Below, one piece after another: positions 1 to 6,876 of a stretch of DNA of 64,000 nucleotides. How positions within the stretch are numbered: position 1 is the stretch's first letter; every line of letters starts with the position of its first letter. The stretch lies in contig JACZJC010000049.1 of NCBI GenBank assembly GCA_014860745.1, positions 1 to 64,000 of the forward strand. Direction: 5' to 3'. The notes under the pieces were generated by a model. The model was given only the letters and a program-made list of their open reading frames with translations, had not been told where the DNA came from and searched no databases. Source of the DNA: Anaerolineales bacterium (lineage in GTDB: Bacteria; Chloroflexota; Anaerolineae; Anaerolineales; Villigracilaceae). The position numbers and the translations under genes are program-made.

Positions 1-480
1 CGCGCGGCGTGGGAGAAGAAGACGAATGAGTTCCGCACGCACGGCAAGGCGGAGCCGAAGCCGTTGATCATTGTGGTGGAGGAGGCGCATAAACTGCTCA
101 ACCGCGAAATGGCGGCGCAGACGACCTTTGCAACCATCGCGCGCGAGTTACGCAAATATTATGTGACGCTGTTGATCGTGGACCAGCGTCCGTCGCAAAT
201 TTATGATGAGGTGATGAGTCAGTTGGGCACGCGCATCAGCGGCTGGCTGGGAGATGACCTGGATATTCAGGCGGTGCTTTCGGGTCTTTCAGGGCGCGAC
301 TCCCTGCGCGGGATGCTGGCGCGTTTACAGCCAAAGGAAGAGGTGCTGCTGCTCGGTTGGGGCGTACCGATGCCGTTACCTGTGCGGTCACGAAGGTATG
401 ATGAGGCGTTTTGGAAGGAGATGAGCGGGGGAAAGAAAAGCCGCGAGGAGAGTTTGAAGGAGATGGGGTTTGGCGGGTAG
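1..480 (+). CDS. HerA/DUF87-type ATPase, C-terminal part (5' end outside window)
   Basis: The reading frame is open from base 1, so the TTG at 64 in the ORF track is not a real start; the gene enters the window from the left. The visible 159 residues contain a Walker B-like strand IIVVEEAHKLL (window residues 23-33) followed by a DQRPSQI segment. This is the arrangement seen in the C-terminal half of HerA/VirB4-type hexameric ATPases that pump or translocate DNA. The tail RYDEAFWKEM...SGGKKSREE is repeated in decayed form at 1229-1361, after the toxin-antitoxin pair. Whether this is a stand-alone HerA helicase or a defence-system ATPase cannot be told from the fragment, because Walker A and any partner gene lie upstream. 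The family call is fairly safe; the role is open. Confidence 0.75.
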   Translation, partial: RAAWEKKTNEFRTHGKAEPKPLIIVVEEAHKLLNREMAAQTTFATIARELRKYYVTLLIVDQRPSQIYDEVMSQLGTRISGWLGDDLDIQAVLSGLSGRDSLRGMLARLQPKEEVLLLGWGVPMPLPVRSRRYDEAFWKEMSGGKKSREESLKEMGFGG

Positions 481-488
481 GTAGGTGT

Positions 489-506
489 TATAATCTTACT
501 GGTAAG
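489..506 (+). promoter_or_regulatory. -10-like box and palindromic operator candidate before the AbrB/PIN pair
   Basis: A TATAAT hexamer (489-494) is followed directly by the inverted repeat CTTAC-TG-GTAAG (495-506) and then the ribosome site AGGAGAG. AbrB/MazE-fold antitoxins commonly repress their own operon by binding such short palindromes over the promoter, so autoregulation here is a reasonable inference. No good -35 box was found at the right distance. Confidence 0.4.
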
Positions 507-519
507 AAAAGGAGAGATT

Positions 520-783
520 ATGGAAACCCTAGCCACCACCCGCATGTCATCGAAGGGACAGGTTGTCATCCCTGAAACGATTCGCAAACAACTCAAACTG
601 GAGGAAGGCGCGCAGTTTATTGTTGTCGGGAATGACGATGTCATTATCCTGAAAGCAATTGCCGTGCCAGACCTTGGTGAATTCGATGCGCTAATTCAAA
701 AAGCGCGCAAACAGGCGAAGGAATCAGGTTTGAAGCAGAAGGATATTAAGGCTGCCATTGCCAGGGTGCGGGGACGTAAATGA
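520..783 (+). CDS. AbrB/MazE-family antitoxin (SpoVT-AbrB fold)
   Basis: 87 aa. The N-terminal 45 residues carry the swapped-hairpin AbrB signature (TTRMSSKGQVVIPETIRKQL followed by LEEGAQF), which binds DNA as a dimer. The C-terminal 40 residues are helical and charged, as expected for the part that wraps the cognate toxin. A strong ribosome site (AGGAGAG) precedes the ATG. The stop overlaps the start of the PIN gene (ATGA), so the two are translationally coupled. Its likely job is to neutralise the PIN RNase and repress the operon. Confidence 0.88.
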   Translation: METLATTRMSSKGQVVIPETIRKQLKLEEGAQFIVVGNDDVIILKAIAVPDLGEFDALIQKARKQAKESGLKQKDIKAAIARVRGRK

Positions 784-1202
784 AGATCGTTCTGGATTTG
801 AAGGTGGTGATGGATACCAATGTGTTTGTCTCTGGTATCTTCTTTAGCGGGGCGCCGTATCAAGTCCTCAGGGCGTGGCAGTCGGGGGAATTTGAATTGG
901 TCGTTTCGCAGGAAATTTTGGAAGAATACAAGCGAGTGGGCGAAGCACTTGGGGAAGACCGCCCTGCCATAGACTGGAAACCAGTCTATGAATTTGTTTT
1001 GAAACATTCAAAAGTTTATAAACCTGTGAAGTTGAAGGAACCCGTTTGCGAAGACCCAGATGATGACAAGTTCTTTGCCTGCGCTCTGGCAAGTGGATGT
1101 GATGTCATTATCAGCGGAGACAAGCATTTGTTGAAGGTCTCTGGCTATCAGGGGATTGAGGTCTTGAAGCCAAGAGAGTTTTTGGATAGGTATTTGAAAT
1201 GA
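780..1202 (+). CDS. PIN-domain toxin (COG1569-type RNase)
   Basis: 140 aa. PIN-fold acidic residues are visible: the first Asp in VVMDTNVFVSG (near residue 12), a Glu in the SQEILEEY helix (near 45), and the DPDDDKFFACAL and IISGDKHLL motifs (near 90-115). PIN toxins are Mg-dependent RNases that cut tRNA, rRNA or mRNA. The start codon overlaps the antitoxin stop. Three MKIVLDLK-like residues precede the usual start of the fold, so the internal start is not needed. The pair is a type II toxin-antitoxin system; the target RNA cannot be read from sequence. Confidence 0.85.
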   Translation: MKIVLDLKVVMDTNVFVSGIFFSGAPYQVLRAWQSGEFELVVSQEILEEYKRVGEALGEDRPAIDWKPVYEFVLKHSKVYKPVKLKEPVCEDPDDDKFFACALASGCDVIISGDKHLLKVSGYQGIEVLKPREFLDRYLK

Positions 1203-1228
1203 ACGACACATCGAAACGAAATGATGTT

Positions 1229-1361
1229 TATCGGTATGACGAGTCGTTTTGGAAGGAGACCCCGCTAACGGGGGCAAGTGTGAGCGGGGGGAAGAAGTCT
1301 CGTGAGGAGAATTTGCCTGTCCCGTCGTAAGACGGGGAAGGAGTTGGGGTTTGGTGGGTAG
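1229..1361 (+). pseudogene. Decayed duplicate of the herA 3' end, carrying two 21-bp hairpin insertions
   Basis: This untranslated stretch matches the last ~87 bases of the upstream ATPase gene (about 394-480). In order it shows GGTATGACGAGTCGTTTTGG, GAAGGAGA, TGAGCGGGGG, AAGTCTCGTGAGGAGAATTTG, and GGGTTTGGTGGGTAG with the stop. Two extra blocks interrupt the match. One is 1260-1280, with hairpin CCCCG-CTAA-CGGGG. The other is 1316-1336, with hairpin CCCGTC-GTAA-GACGGG. Each is 21 bp long. The toxin-antitoxin pair therefore sits between an intact and a relic copy of the same gene end. Confidence 0.75.
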
Positions 1362-1414
1362 GGGTTAGTATAAAATTTTGCTGACACCTTCAACAGATCG
1401 TATTCCTTTTGACA

Positions 1415-1441
1415 TATAATAGGAGAAACTATCTCTGGGAG
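1415..1441 (+). promoter_or_regulatory. Probable -10 box and ribosome site for the DGQHR module
   Basis: TATAAT at 1415-1420 lies 30 bases before the ATG at 1450, and GGGAG (1437-1441) is the likely ribosome site. No convincing -35 element was found; TTCAAC at 1389 would leave a 20-base spacer. Confidence 0.35.
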
Positions 1442-1449
1442 TAAAAGAT

Positions 1450-2961
1450 ATGGCAAAGAAAGCATCTCGGAAAGAAATTACTGCAATTAAGGTGACTCAA
1501 TGGCTTAGCGATTGGAAAAAAATCGAATTTTCAGAAGAGTCTTTTAGGCGCGAACCGCTCCCATATTTTTTTATATTTAAGATGGCTGCTAGTGATTTAA
1601 AAGCACTGTCAGGCATTCAAAAGCGGACTACTGATGGCGGTTTGCCTCGTTCCAGTGATTTTGGTATTCAAAGATTACATGATAAAAAACGTTCAGCTCT
1701 AATCAATGAATTTGTCAAATACGGTTATCCATGGTCCGAATTAAGTGAGAGTAAACGTGCTTCAGGAGATTTTGAAGATCTTCGAAAGCCTGGGTGGTTG
1801 CCGACTTCAATTGTGGTTAACATATTAGACCCAGAAGTAATGCGCCCTGGTCAAACTGTTTCTGAGAATGATCGATTATTGATAAAAAATGAAACCGAAG
1901 ATTTTGTAAAAATCTTGCTTCCAGAAGGATTTTCTGGGCGAAAATGGAAGCCCAGTGCTGAGTATCCTATAGAAGTTATTGATGGGCAACATCGTCTTTG
2001 GGCTTTTGAGAATGAAGATTACTCAGGAAATTTTGAACTTCCTGTTGTGGCGTTTTTTGGTTTGGATATCAGCTGGCAAGCTTATCTTTTTTGGACAATT
2101 AATATTAAACCAGTTCGGATTAATGCCAGCTTGGCATTTGATCTTTATCCATTACTTCGCACAGAAGATTGGCTTGAGAAATTTGAAGGTCCATCAATAT
2201 ATCGCGAGACAAGAGCTCAAGAATTAGTTGAGGCACTCTGGACATACTCAGAAAATCCTTGGTTTCAGAGAATCAATATGCTTGGCGAGACTGGAAAACC
2301 TTATGTGTCACAAGCTGCTTGGGTTAGGTCTTTAGTTGCTACATATATCAAGCCTTGGGAAAGCCGTAGATCTAGTGTTGGAGGTCTTTTTGGGGCGAAA
2401 TTAGGTAAAAATCAAACAGTGTTGCCATGGAACAGAACCCAACAAGCTGCATTCTTAATAATAATGTGGAGATCGATTGAGCAAGCGGTTGCTGCAAGTA
2501 AGGCTGATTGGGCGAAAAATTTGCGGAATGGTGCTCAAGAGTCTTACCTGCTATCTGTTGATGCTGCCTTTGGGAGTACAAATTCATTACTTAATACAGA
2601 TCAAGGTGTTCGTACGATTTTAAATATTACAAACGACTTGTTTTATATTAATTCTGATTTTTTGAAGCTGTCTCAATGGCAGATTGATAGTGATAACGAC
2701 ATCACTGTAGCTGTTGAGTCCCTTGAAAAAAATAAAACGATTGTGGGGTTTATGGAAAAATTAGCAACTGCTTTGAGCAAATATGATTGGCGGACTTCAA
2801 ACGCGCCGGGACTTTCTGAGGATCAAAGAACATTGAAATTAGCATTTAGAGGTAGTGGAGGCTACAAAGAATTAAGAAGGCAATTATTAAAACTTTTAGT
2901 GTCGGAAGCTGAACCAATTGGTAGGTCTGCGAAAGAGGTTATGAAAGCTTTGGGGTATTAA
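1450..2961 (+). CDS. DGQHR-domain protein (DndB-like/ParB-like fold suspected)
   Basis: 503 aa, soluble. The diagnostic motif IDGQHRLWAF sits at about residues 177-186, followed by a LPVVAFFGLD strand and an FWTINIKPVRI segment. This is the DGQHR core known from DndB, the regulator of DNA phosphorothioation, and from other DGQHR proteins in defence islands. The C-terminal 250 residues are helical and I do not recognise them. The gene is AT-rich compared with the downstream chromosome. It is followed after three bases by an unrecognised gene and then a DNA adenine methylase, so the three form an operon. No dndCDE-like genes are near, so a phosphorothioation role is not supported. Regulation or specificity of the methylase is one possible role. 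Confidence 0.72.
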   Translation: MAKKASRKEITAIKVTQWLSDWKKIEFSEESFRREPLPYFFIFKMAASDLKALSGIQKRTTDGGLPRSSDFGIQRLHDKKRSALINEFVKYGYPWSELSESKRASGDFEDLRKPGWLPTSIVVNILDPEVMRPGQTVSENDRLLIKNETEDFVKILLPEGFSGRKWKPSAEYPIEVIDGQHRLWAFENEDYSGNFELPVVAFFGLDISWQAYLFWTINIKPVRINASLAFDLYPLLRTEDWLEKFEGPSIYRETRAQELVEALWTYSENPWFQRINMLGETGKPYVSQAAWVRSLVATYIKPWESRRSSVGGLFGAKLGKNQTVLPWNRTQQAAFLIIMWRSIEQAVAASKADWAKNLRNGAQESYLLSVDAAFGSTNSLLNTDQGVRTILNITNDLFYINSDFLKLSQWQIDSDNDITVAVESLEKNKTIVGFMEKLATALSKYDWRTSNAPGLSEDQRTLKLAFRGSGGYKELRRQLLKLLVSEAEPIGRSAKEVMKALGY

Positions 2962-2964
2962 TAG

Positions 2965-4287
2965 ATGCTGACATTAAGTAACAATCAAACAAGCTATCTT
3001 AACAGGGCTTCTAGGAAGGCTGTGTCAGATATTTTTCAAAGAAAAAATGATCTTCGGAATGGTCGTTGGTTGGAACTGAATAATTCTTATTTAGTTAATA
3101 CAACAAGGAAGATCCATCAGGATTTCAATAGTAGCACATTAAATAATGCTGATTTAGGAGCATATATCAGCGTTTCTGCCCCGTTGCATTGTGTGGATGG
3201 ATGGGCATACCTTAGTCGTGCAGTCAGCGCTCTGTTGCACGGCGATATTAATGCTGCCCGGCACCTTGGTTATTACGCGGAACTGCGAGGAGCAATATCT
3301 ATTCTAGCGACCGAGGGAATAGCAATTTTAGAAAGAGATCATTTTGTTATAGATATTAATGAAAGATGTTCCAGAATACCTTGTAGCAATGGAACTCACG
3401 CAATTGTCTGGCCGGTATTTAAGCATTGGGCAAAGCAGGTAAATGCGGCAAATCTTATTGGGAAAATAATCGCACCATATGGCGTGAATCTTGTTGATTG
3501 GCACACAGTTTTTGCTTCAGGGACAACCTTTCCCGCAATTGCTGAAAACTGGCTGCTGAGCTGGGGATTAGATTTATCTCAATTGGATCTAGATCATGAT
3601 GCAAGAAACGAAGTTAGTTACAGACCATCCAGAATTTCTACATTTCTGCCCGTAGTCCCTCTCGAAATTTCATCTTTTATACTAGAGTTTTGGAATTTAT
3701 TCTCGCCATCTGGTATTTCACGATTTGGTGAGATAGATAGGTTTTTACTCAATAAAAGCTTGCAATTGGCATATAGTGCTTTGCCTGGCAACAAGACATA
3801 TGAAGATCGGGTCAGTGCAGCAACTTCAAATTTGTTTAATGACAAAGAACAAGCTGTAATTCAATCTATTTACCAATTTCTATCAGTAGATCAAGATGCA
3901 CTTGTATTAAGAGAAGCCAATACTCAAGATCCGTCAAGCCATCCGCGTCATGTATATCAATTACTTTCTCGCGCTGGGTTGTTACTTCGACTTGCCATTG
4001 GCGCAAATGCAGAGCTGATATTGTCCGCAGGTGTATCTAATTCTGATTTTGGCTTTTGGTGGAAGCAATTTGGACTCGATGCTGGTTTTTGGGGGTTAGG
4101 AGATGACCCAGCGAATCCTGATGAGATGTGGTTGGACGTTGAAAGTTCTATCACTGAGATTGGTGCATGGATGACACAAGCCGCAAACCCAACAATCAAT
4201 AAGATGTACATAGAAAACCATAATTCAAAACATTACTGGGTACTTAGCGGAACTGAACGCATTGCTATGTGGGGATTGTTCAAATGA
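2965..4287 (+). CDS. Unrecognised protein, middle gene of the DGQHR-methylase module
   Basis: 440 aa, soluble, no signal peptide or membrane segment. I do not recognise the family. A helical N-terminal region contains a strongly conserved-looking patch, WAYLSRAVSALL, then HLGYYAELRGAISIL (about residues 75-120), which resembles an all-helical enzyme or HEPN-like core without a clear RxxxxH motif. The C-terminal half alternates helices and Trp/Gly-rich loops (FGFWWKQFGLDAGFWGLG). It starts three bases after the DGQHR stop, and its stop overlaps the methylase ATG (ATGA), so expression is coupled on both sides. In a modification-restriction arrangement this would be the position of the effector, but that is inference from context only. 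Confidence 0.6.
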   Translation: MLTLSNNQTSYLNRASRKAVSDIFQRKNDLRNGRWLELNNSYLVNTTRKIHQDFNSSTLNNADLGAYISVSAPLHCVDGWAYLSRAVSALLHGDINAARHLGYYAELRGAISILATEGIAILERDHFVIDINERCSRIPCSNGTHAIVWPVFKHWAKQVNAANLIGKIIAPYGVNLVDWHTVFASGTTFPAIAENWLLSWGLDLSQLDLDHDARNEVSYRPSRISTFLPVVPLEISSFILEFWNLFSPSGISRFGEIDRFLLNKSLQLAYSALPGNKTYEDRVSAATSNLFNDKEQAVIQSIYQFLSVDQDALVLREANTQDPSSHPRHVYQLLSRAGLLLRLAIGANAELILSAGVSNSDFGFWWKQFGLDAGFWGLGDDPANPDEMWLDVESSITEIGAWMTQAANPTINKMYIENHNSKHYWVLSGTERIAMWGLFK

Positions 4288-5423
4288 AATATATGGGCTC
4301 TAAGCGATCCATGCTCAAAAATGGGCTTGGTAAGCTTTTGCTAAGTGAAAGCAAGAAGCATGATCGTTTTGTTGACCTGTTTACAGGAGCGGCATTTGTA
4401 GCTCGATATGTTGCTGAGAATACAGATCGTCCAGTTTTGGCAGTTGATTTACAGAAGTACTCAACAGTTTTGGCGCAGGCTGTTATTGGGCGCACAGAAC
4501 AGATTGATTCGATTAGTTTGAAAGAAAATTGGATTGATGTTGCTGTTGCTCATCGTGACAAAGACTCATTGTGGCAAAAAGCTAACTTACATGACCAGAA
4601 CTTGAAAAAAACAAAAAAATGGGTCTTGGAAGCGCGTGAATTATGCGAGACGAAATCAAAGGTGGGTCCACTTTGGAATGCTTATGGTGGATATTACTTC
4701 AGCCCAACACAGGCTTTAACTTTTGATTATTTGTTAGCAAATTTGCCTGAAAAGAAGCAAGAAAGAGAACTCTGTTTAGCTGCTTGTATTACTGCTGCTA
4801 GTGAATGTGTCGCTGCGCCTGGGCATACTGCTCAACCGTTTCAGCCTACTGAAACAGCAAAGCCGTTTATTTTTGACGCTTGGAGACGTGATGCTGTTGA
4901 TTATGCAAAGAAAAATTTAGTTGAGTTATCTACTCATCATGCGCAAGTCAAAGGTAAGGCAATTACTAGTGACGCAGTTATGCAGATTAAGTATTTAAAT
5001 TCAAGCGACCTTGTGTTTATTGACCCGCCGTACTCTGGAGTGCAATACAGCCGCTTTTATCATGTGCTTGAAATTATGGCGCGTGGCGAAAAGAAAGTAA
5101 AGGTCGAGGGTGTTGGACGTTATCCTTCGATAGAGCAACGTCCTCAATCTAAGTTTAGTAATAACGGACAGGCAAAAGAAGCTCTTAAAACCTTACTCGA
5201 AAATTTAGCAGAGAAAAAGTGTACAGTTATTTTTACCTTTCCAAGTGGACAGGCAAGTAATGGATTGTCTGGTAATTATATAAAGGAAGTTGCTAGTGAG
5301 AATTTCAAAGTAAAAGATCATTCAACTGTAAGTGGCAGATTCAGTACGCTTGGCGGAAATAATACAGGTAGAGAAGCTAGGCAAGACTCTAGTGAATTGA
5401 TATTGTTGATGAAACCGAAATAA
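4284..5423 (+). CDS. DNA N6-adenine methyltransferase, D12/Dam class
   Basis: 379 aa from the ATG that overlaps the previous stop; the GTG at 4269 in the ORF track is less likely. The N-terminal KYMGSKRSML (residues 2-11) and FVDLFTGAAFVA (from residue 29) form the SAM-binding start typical of D12-class methylases. The catalytic motif IV DPPYSGVQYSRFYHV is at about residues 247-260. A target-recognition insert lies between residues 75 and 220. These enzymes transfer a methyl group from SAM to adenine N6. No restriction endonuclease is recognisable beside it, so it is either solitary or works with the two upstream genes. A shared terminator follows at once. Confidence 0.85.
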   Translation: MKYMGSKRSMLKNGLGKLLLSESKKHDRFVDLFTGAAFVARYVAENTDRPVLAVDLQKYSTVLAQAVIGRTEQIDSISLKENWIDVAVAHRDKDSLWQKANLHDQNLKKTKKWVLEARELCETKSKVGPLWNAYGGYYFSPTQALTFDYLLANLPEKKQERELCLAACITAASECVAAPGHTAQPFQPTETAKPFIFDAWRRDAVDYAKKNLVELSTHHAQVKGKAITSDAVMQIKYLNSSDLVFIDPPYSGVQYSRFYHVLEIMARGEKKVKVEGVGRYPSIEQRPQSKFSNNGQAKEALKTLLENLAEKKCTVIFTFPSGQASNGLSGNYIKEVASENFKVKDHSTVSGRFSTLGGNNTGREARQDSSELILLMKPK

Positions 5424-5454
5424 AAAAGATGCTGGCAAATCCAGCGTCTTTTTT
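5422..5454. terminator. Bidirectional intrinsic terminator
   Basis: AAAAAAGATGCTGG - CAAAT - CCAGCGTCTTTTTT (one G:T-type mismatch) separates the converging methylase operon and the minus-strand phosphoribosyltransferase operon. It is A/T-flanked on both sides and can serve both strands. Confidence 0.8.
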
Positions 5455-5455
5455 A

Positions 5456-5638
5456 TTATTCTTCCAGCATGTCAGCAATAAATTCAATAACTTCTGGGCG
5501 GTCTTTGTAATCTCGTAGAAGTTTGACAATTGCATTTCCGAGGTAATAACCTTCTTCAATCCCATATTCGTTTTCGGGAATGAAGGTTTGAAATCTCATC
5601 ATTAAGACTTCTTGGGTGTCGGATTCTTGATTATCCAT
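5456..5638 (-). CDS. Small acidic protein, last gene of the phosphoribosyltransferase operon
   Basis: 60 aa, acidic, no membrane segment, family not recognised. Sequence features are a Phe-rich start (MMRFQTFIP) and a C-terminal amphipathic helix (NAIVKLLRDYKDRPEVIEFIADML). It starts 13 bases after the stop of the phosphoribosyltransferase-like gene, with an AGAGG ribosome site, and ends at the shared terminator. It is therefore probably the fifth gene of the same transcript. Its size and charge would fit an immunity or adaptor protein, but nothing proves that. Confidence 0.55.
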   Translation of the reverse strand: MDNQESDTQEVLMMRFQTFIPENEYGIEEGYYLGNAIVKLLRDYKDRPEVIEFIADMLEE

Positions 5639-5651
5639 TTGTGCCTCTTAA

Positions 5652-6344
5652 TTAGTAAACCCCATCCGCCTTTACCACTTCTGCTGATACTAATTCTTTT
5701 TCAGTTACACCCTGAACTATTCGCACATTATCCACAAAATCTTTGTGTACAGGTTGGCGATCTAACAATGTACATATCCCGACTACTCTAGCCCCAAAAT
5801 TATTTACGGTTTCCATTGTATCTTTTACAGTTCTAGTAGTTGTAATTGCATCTGTAATAATTAAGACTTTAGAACCTTTAGATAATTTTTCAAGCACCTC
5901 TGGACTTCCACTAATTTTTGCGTGAGATGCTCTTTTTCTTAACCTTGCAATTACTGCTGGTAAACCAGTTTGTGAAATGATTCCGCCCATAAGAGATATT
6001 GCTCCAATAGGTCCTGAATCTTTTTCGATAAAAATTAACCCATCTATGTCATCTGAAGACTTAAAGTCGTTCACAACTTCAACATACCAATTTGTTATTG
6101 ACGCAACCTCTTCGGGCACAGTTGTTAAATAGTCTAAGTTGAAATAGTATTTGCTAATTCCGCCTTTGTGAGTCAGCGTATGAGTACTTGATGTTATTGC
6201 TGGCTTTATCCAATTTAAATCAAAAAGCAGTCTCGCCTGTTGTAAGACAAATTGCCTTTTTTCAAACAAGACTAATATGCTTGCTATAGTTATTGCAGTT
6301 CCCCAAATGAAAGGGTTAAAGAATGTGCTAAATATGTCCATCAT
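5652..6344 (-). CDS. Membrane-anchored orotate-PRTase-like protein with altered PRPP loop
   Basis: 230 aa. One N-terminal membrane helix (about residues 10-27) is followed by a cytoplasmic type I phosphoribosyltransferase domain. The core resembles orotate PRTase: HKGGISKYYFNL (59-70), IEKDSGPIGAISLMGGI (106-122), TGLPAVIARLRKRA (126-139) and GSKVLIITDAITTTRTV (157-173). In normal orotate PRTases the last segment reads DDxxTTGGS; here one Asp is replaced (TD) and TGGS is TTRT, so PRPP binding may be changed. The start follows an AAGGAGGT ribosome site. A housekeeping pyrE role is unlikely because of the anchor, the loop and the unrelated neighbours. It lies in a five-gene AT-rich operon. Signalling or defence is the working idea. 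Confidence 0.68.
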   Translation of the reverse strand: MMDIFSTFFNPFIWGTAITIASILVLFEKRQFVLQQARLLFDLNWIKPAITSSTHTLTHKGGISKYYFNLDYLTTVPEEVASITNWYVEVVNDFKSSDDIDGLIFIEKDSGPIGAISLMGGIISQTGLPAVIARLRKRASHAKISGSPEVLEKLSKGSKVLIITDAITTTRTVKDTMETVNNFGARVVGICTLLDRQPVHKDFVDNVRIVQGVTEKELVSAEVVKADGVY

Positions 6345-6357
6345 ATATTACCTCCTT

Positions 6358-6453
6358 CTATTCTACGCCACTTTTTATTTCGAAAAATAATAAGAGCGTT
6401 GCTAATAATATTGCAATTACCCAAACTGCAGGATTTAGAAAAAAAGATAACAT
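6358..6453 (-). CDS. 31-aa single-pass membrane peptide (not in the ORF track)
   Basis: This frame reads MLSFFLNPAVWVIAILLATL then LLFFEIKSGVE and stops with TAG at 6358. It is almost entirely one hydrophobic helix. It aligns with the N-terminal anchor of the next gene: FFLNPAVWVIAILLATLLLFFE against FSTFFNPFIWGTAITIASILVLFE, sharing the F-NP-W start and the FE end. The gene begins 9 bases after the stop of the four-helix membrane protein, with a weak GGTGA ribosome site, and ends just before the ribosome site of the phosphoribosyltransferase. Position and homology argue that it is real. It may be a partner that pairs with or competes for the anchor helix in the membrane. Confidence 0.62.
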   Translation of the reverse strand: MLSFFLNPAVWVIAILLATLLLFFEIKSGVE

Positions 6454-6462
6454 AATTATCAC

Positions 6463-6876
6463 CTATATCATAGAGACGCCAATACCTAGCGTTGCAATAC
6501 CAAGAACGTAACTTACCCATAGTCTCCAGCGTTGATTGCCGCGTTGTCTCTTATTTTGTTCGTAAGTCTTATAAAGAAATATGGCTAATATGTCAAAGAA
6601 GAACAAAGTGCTAAAGCTAAACAGACTTATTCCAACTATTGCTTGGATTGACTGGTCAGAAGAGTGTATTTTTAGCGCCGAATAAAACCTGGATGAATCG
6701 TCAAGTAATGCTGAAACAAAAAAAGAGATTCCGATAAACGCGAACTCAGCTCCAAACCTTCTAATATCTTCCCAAACTTTATTTTTATCGTGCTTGTAAA
6801 TCAACCAGCTCAATAAAATATGCCCAGCAGAGAGCAAAAAAGTTCCAACTAATATCTCTGACTTAATTTGCGACAT
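6463..6876 (-). CDS. Four-helix integral membrane protein of unknown family
   Basis: 137 aa from the ATG at 6876, which is preceded by AGGGGAGG; the ORF-track start six codons upstream lacks a ribosome site. Four hydrophobic segments are visible: ILVGTFLLSAGHILLSWLI, AEFAFIGISFFVSALL, AIVGISLFSFSTLFFFDILAIFL and WVSYVLGIATLGIGVSMI. A basic cytoplasmic loop (KTYEQNKRQRGNQRWR) lies between the last two. I do not recognise the family. It overlaps the end of the upstream gene by about 14 bases, so it is coupled to it, and precedes the 31-aa membrane peptide. The layout suggests a membrane complex with the anchored phosphoribosyltransferase. Confidence 0.6.
   Translation of the reverse strand: MSQIKSEILVGTFLLSAGHILLSWLIYKHDKNKVWEDIRRFGAEFAFIGISFFVSALLDDSSRFYSALKIHSSDQSIQAIVGISLFSFSTLFFFDILAIFLYKTYEQNKRQRGNQRWRLWVSYVLGIATLGIGVSMI

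Noticed and set aside
1450-5423. Calling the DGQHR module a Dnd phosphorothioation system
   Set aside because: No DndA, DndC, DndD or DndE-like gene is present; the DGQHR motif alone is not enough.
5652-6344. Calling the anchored PRTase pyrE (orotate phosphoribosyltransferase)
   Set aside because: It has a membrane helix, a changed PRPP loop and non-pyrimidine neighbours.
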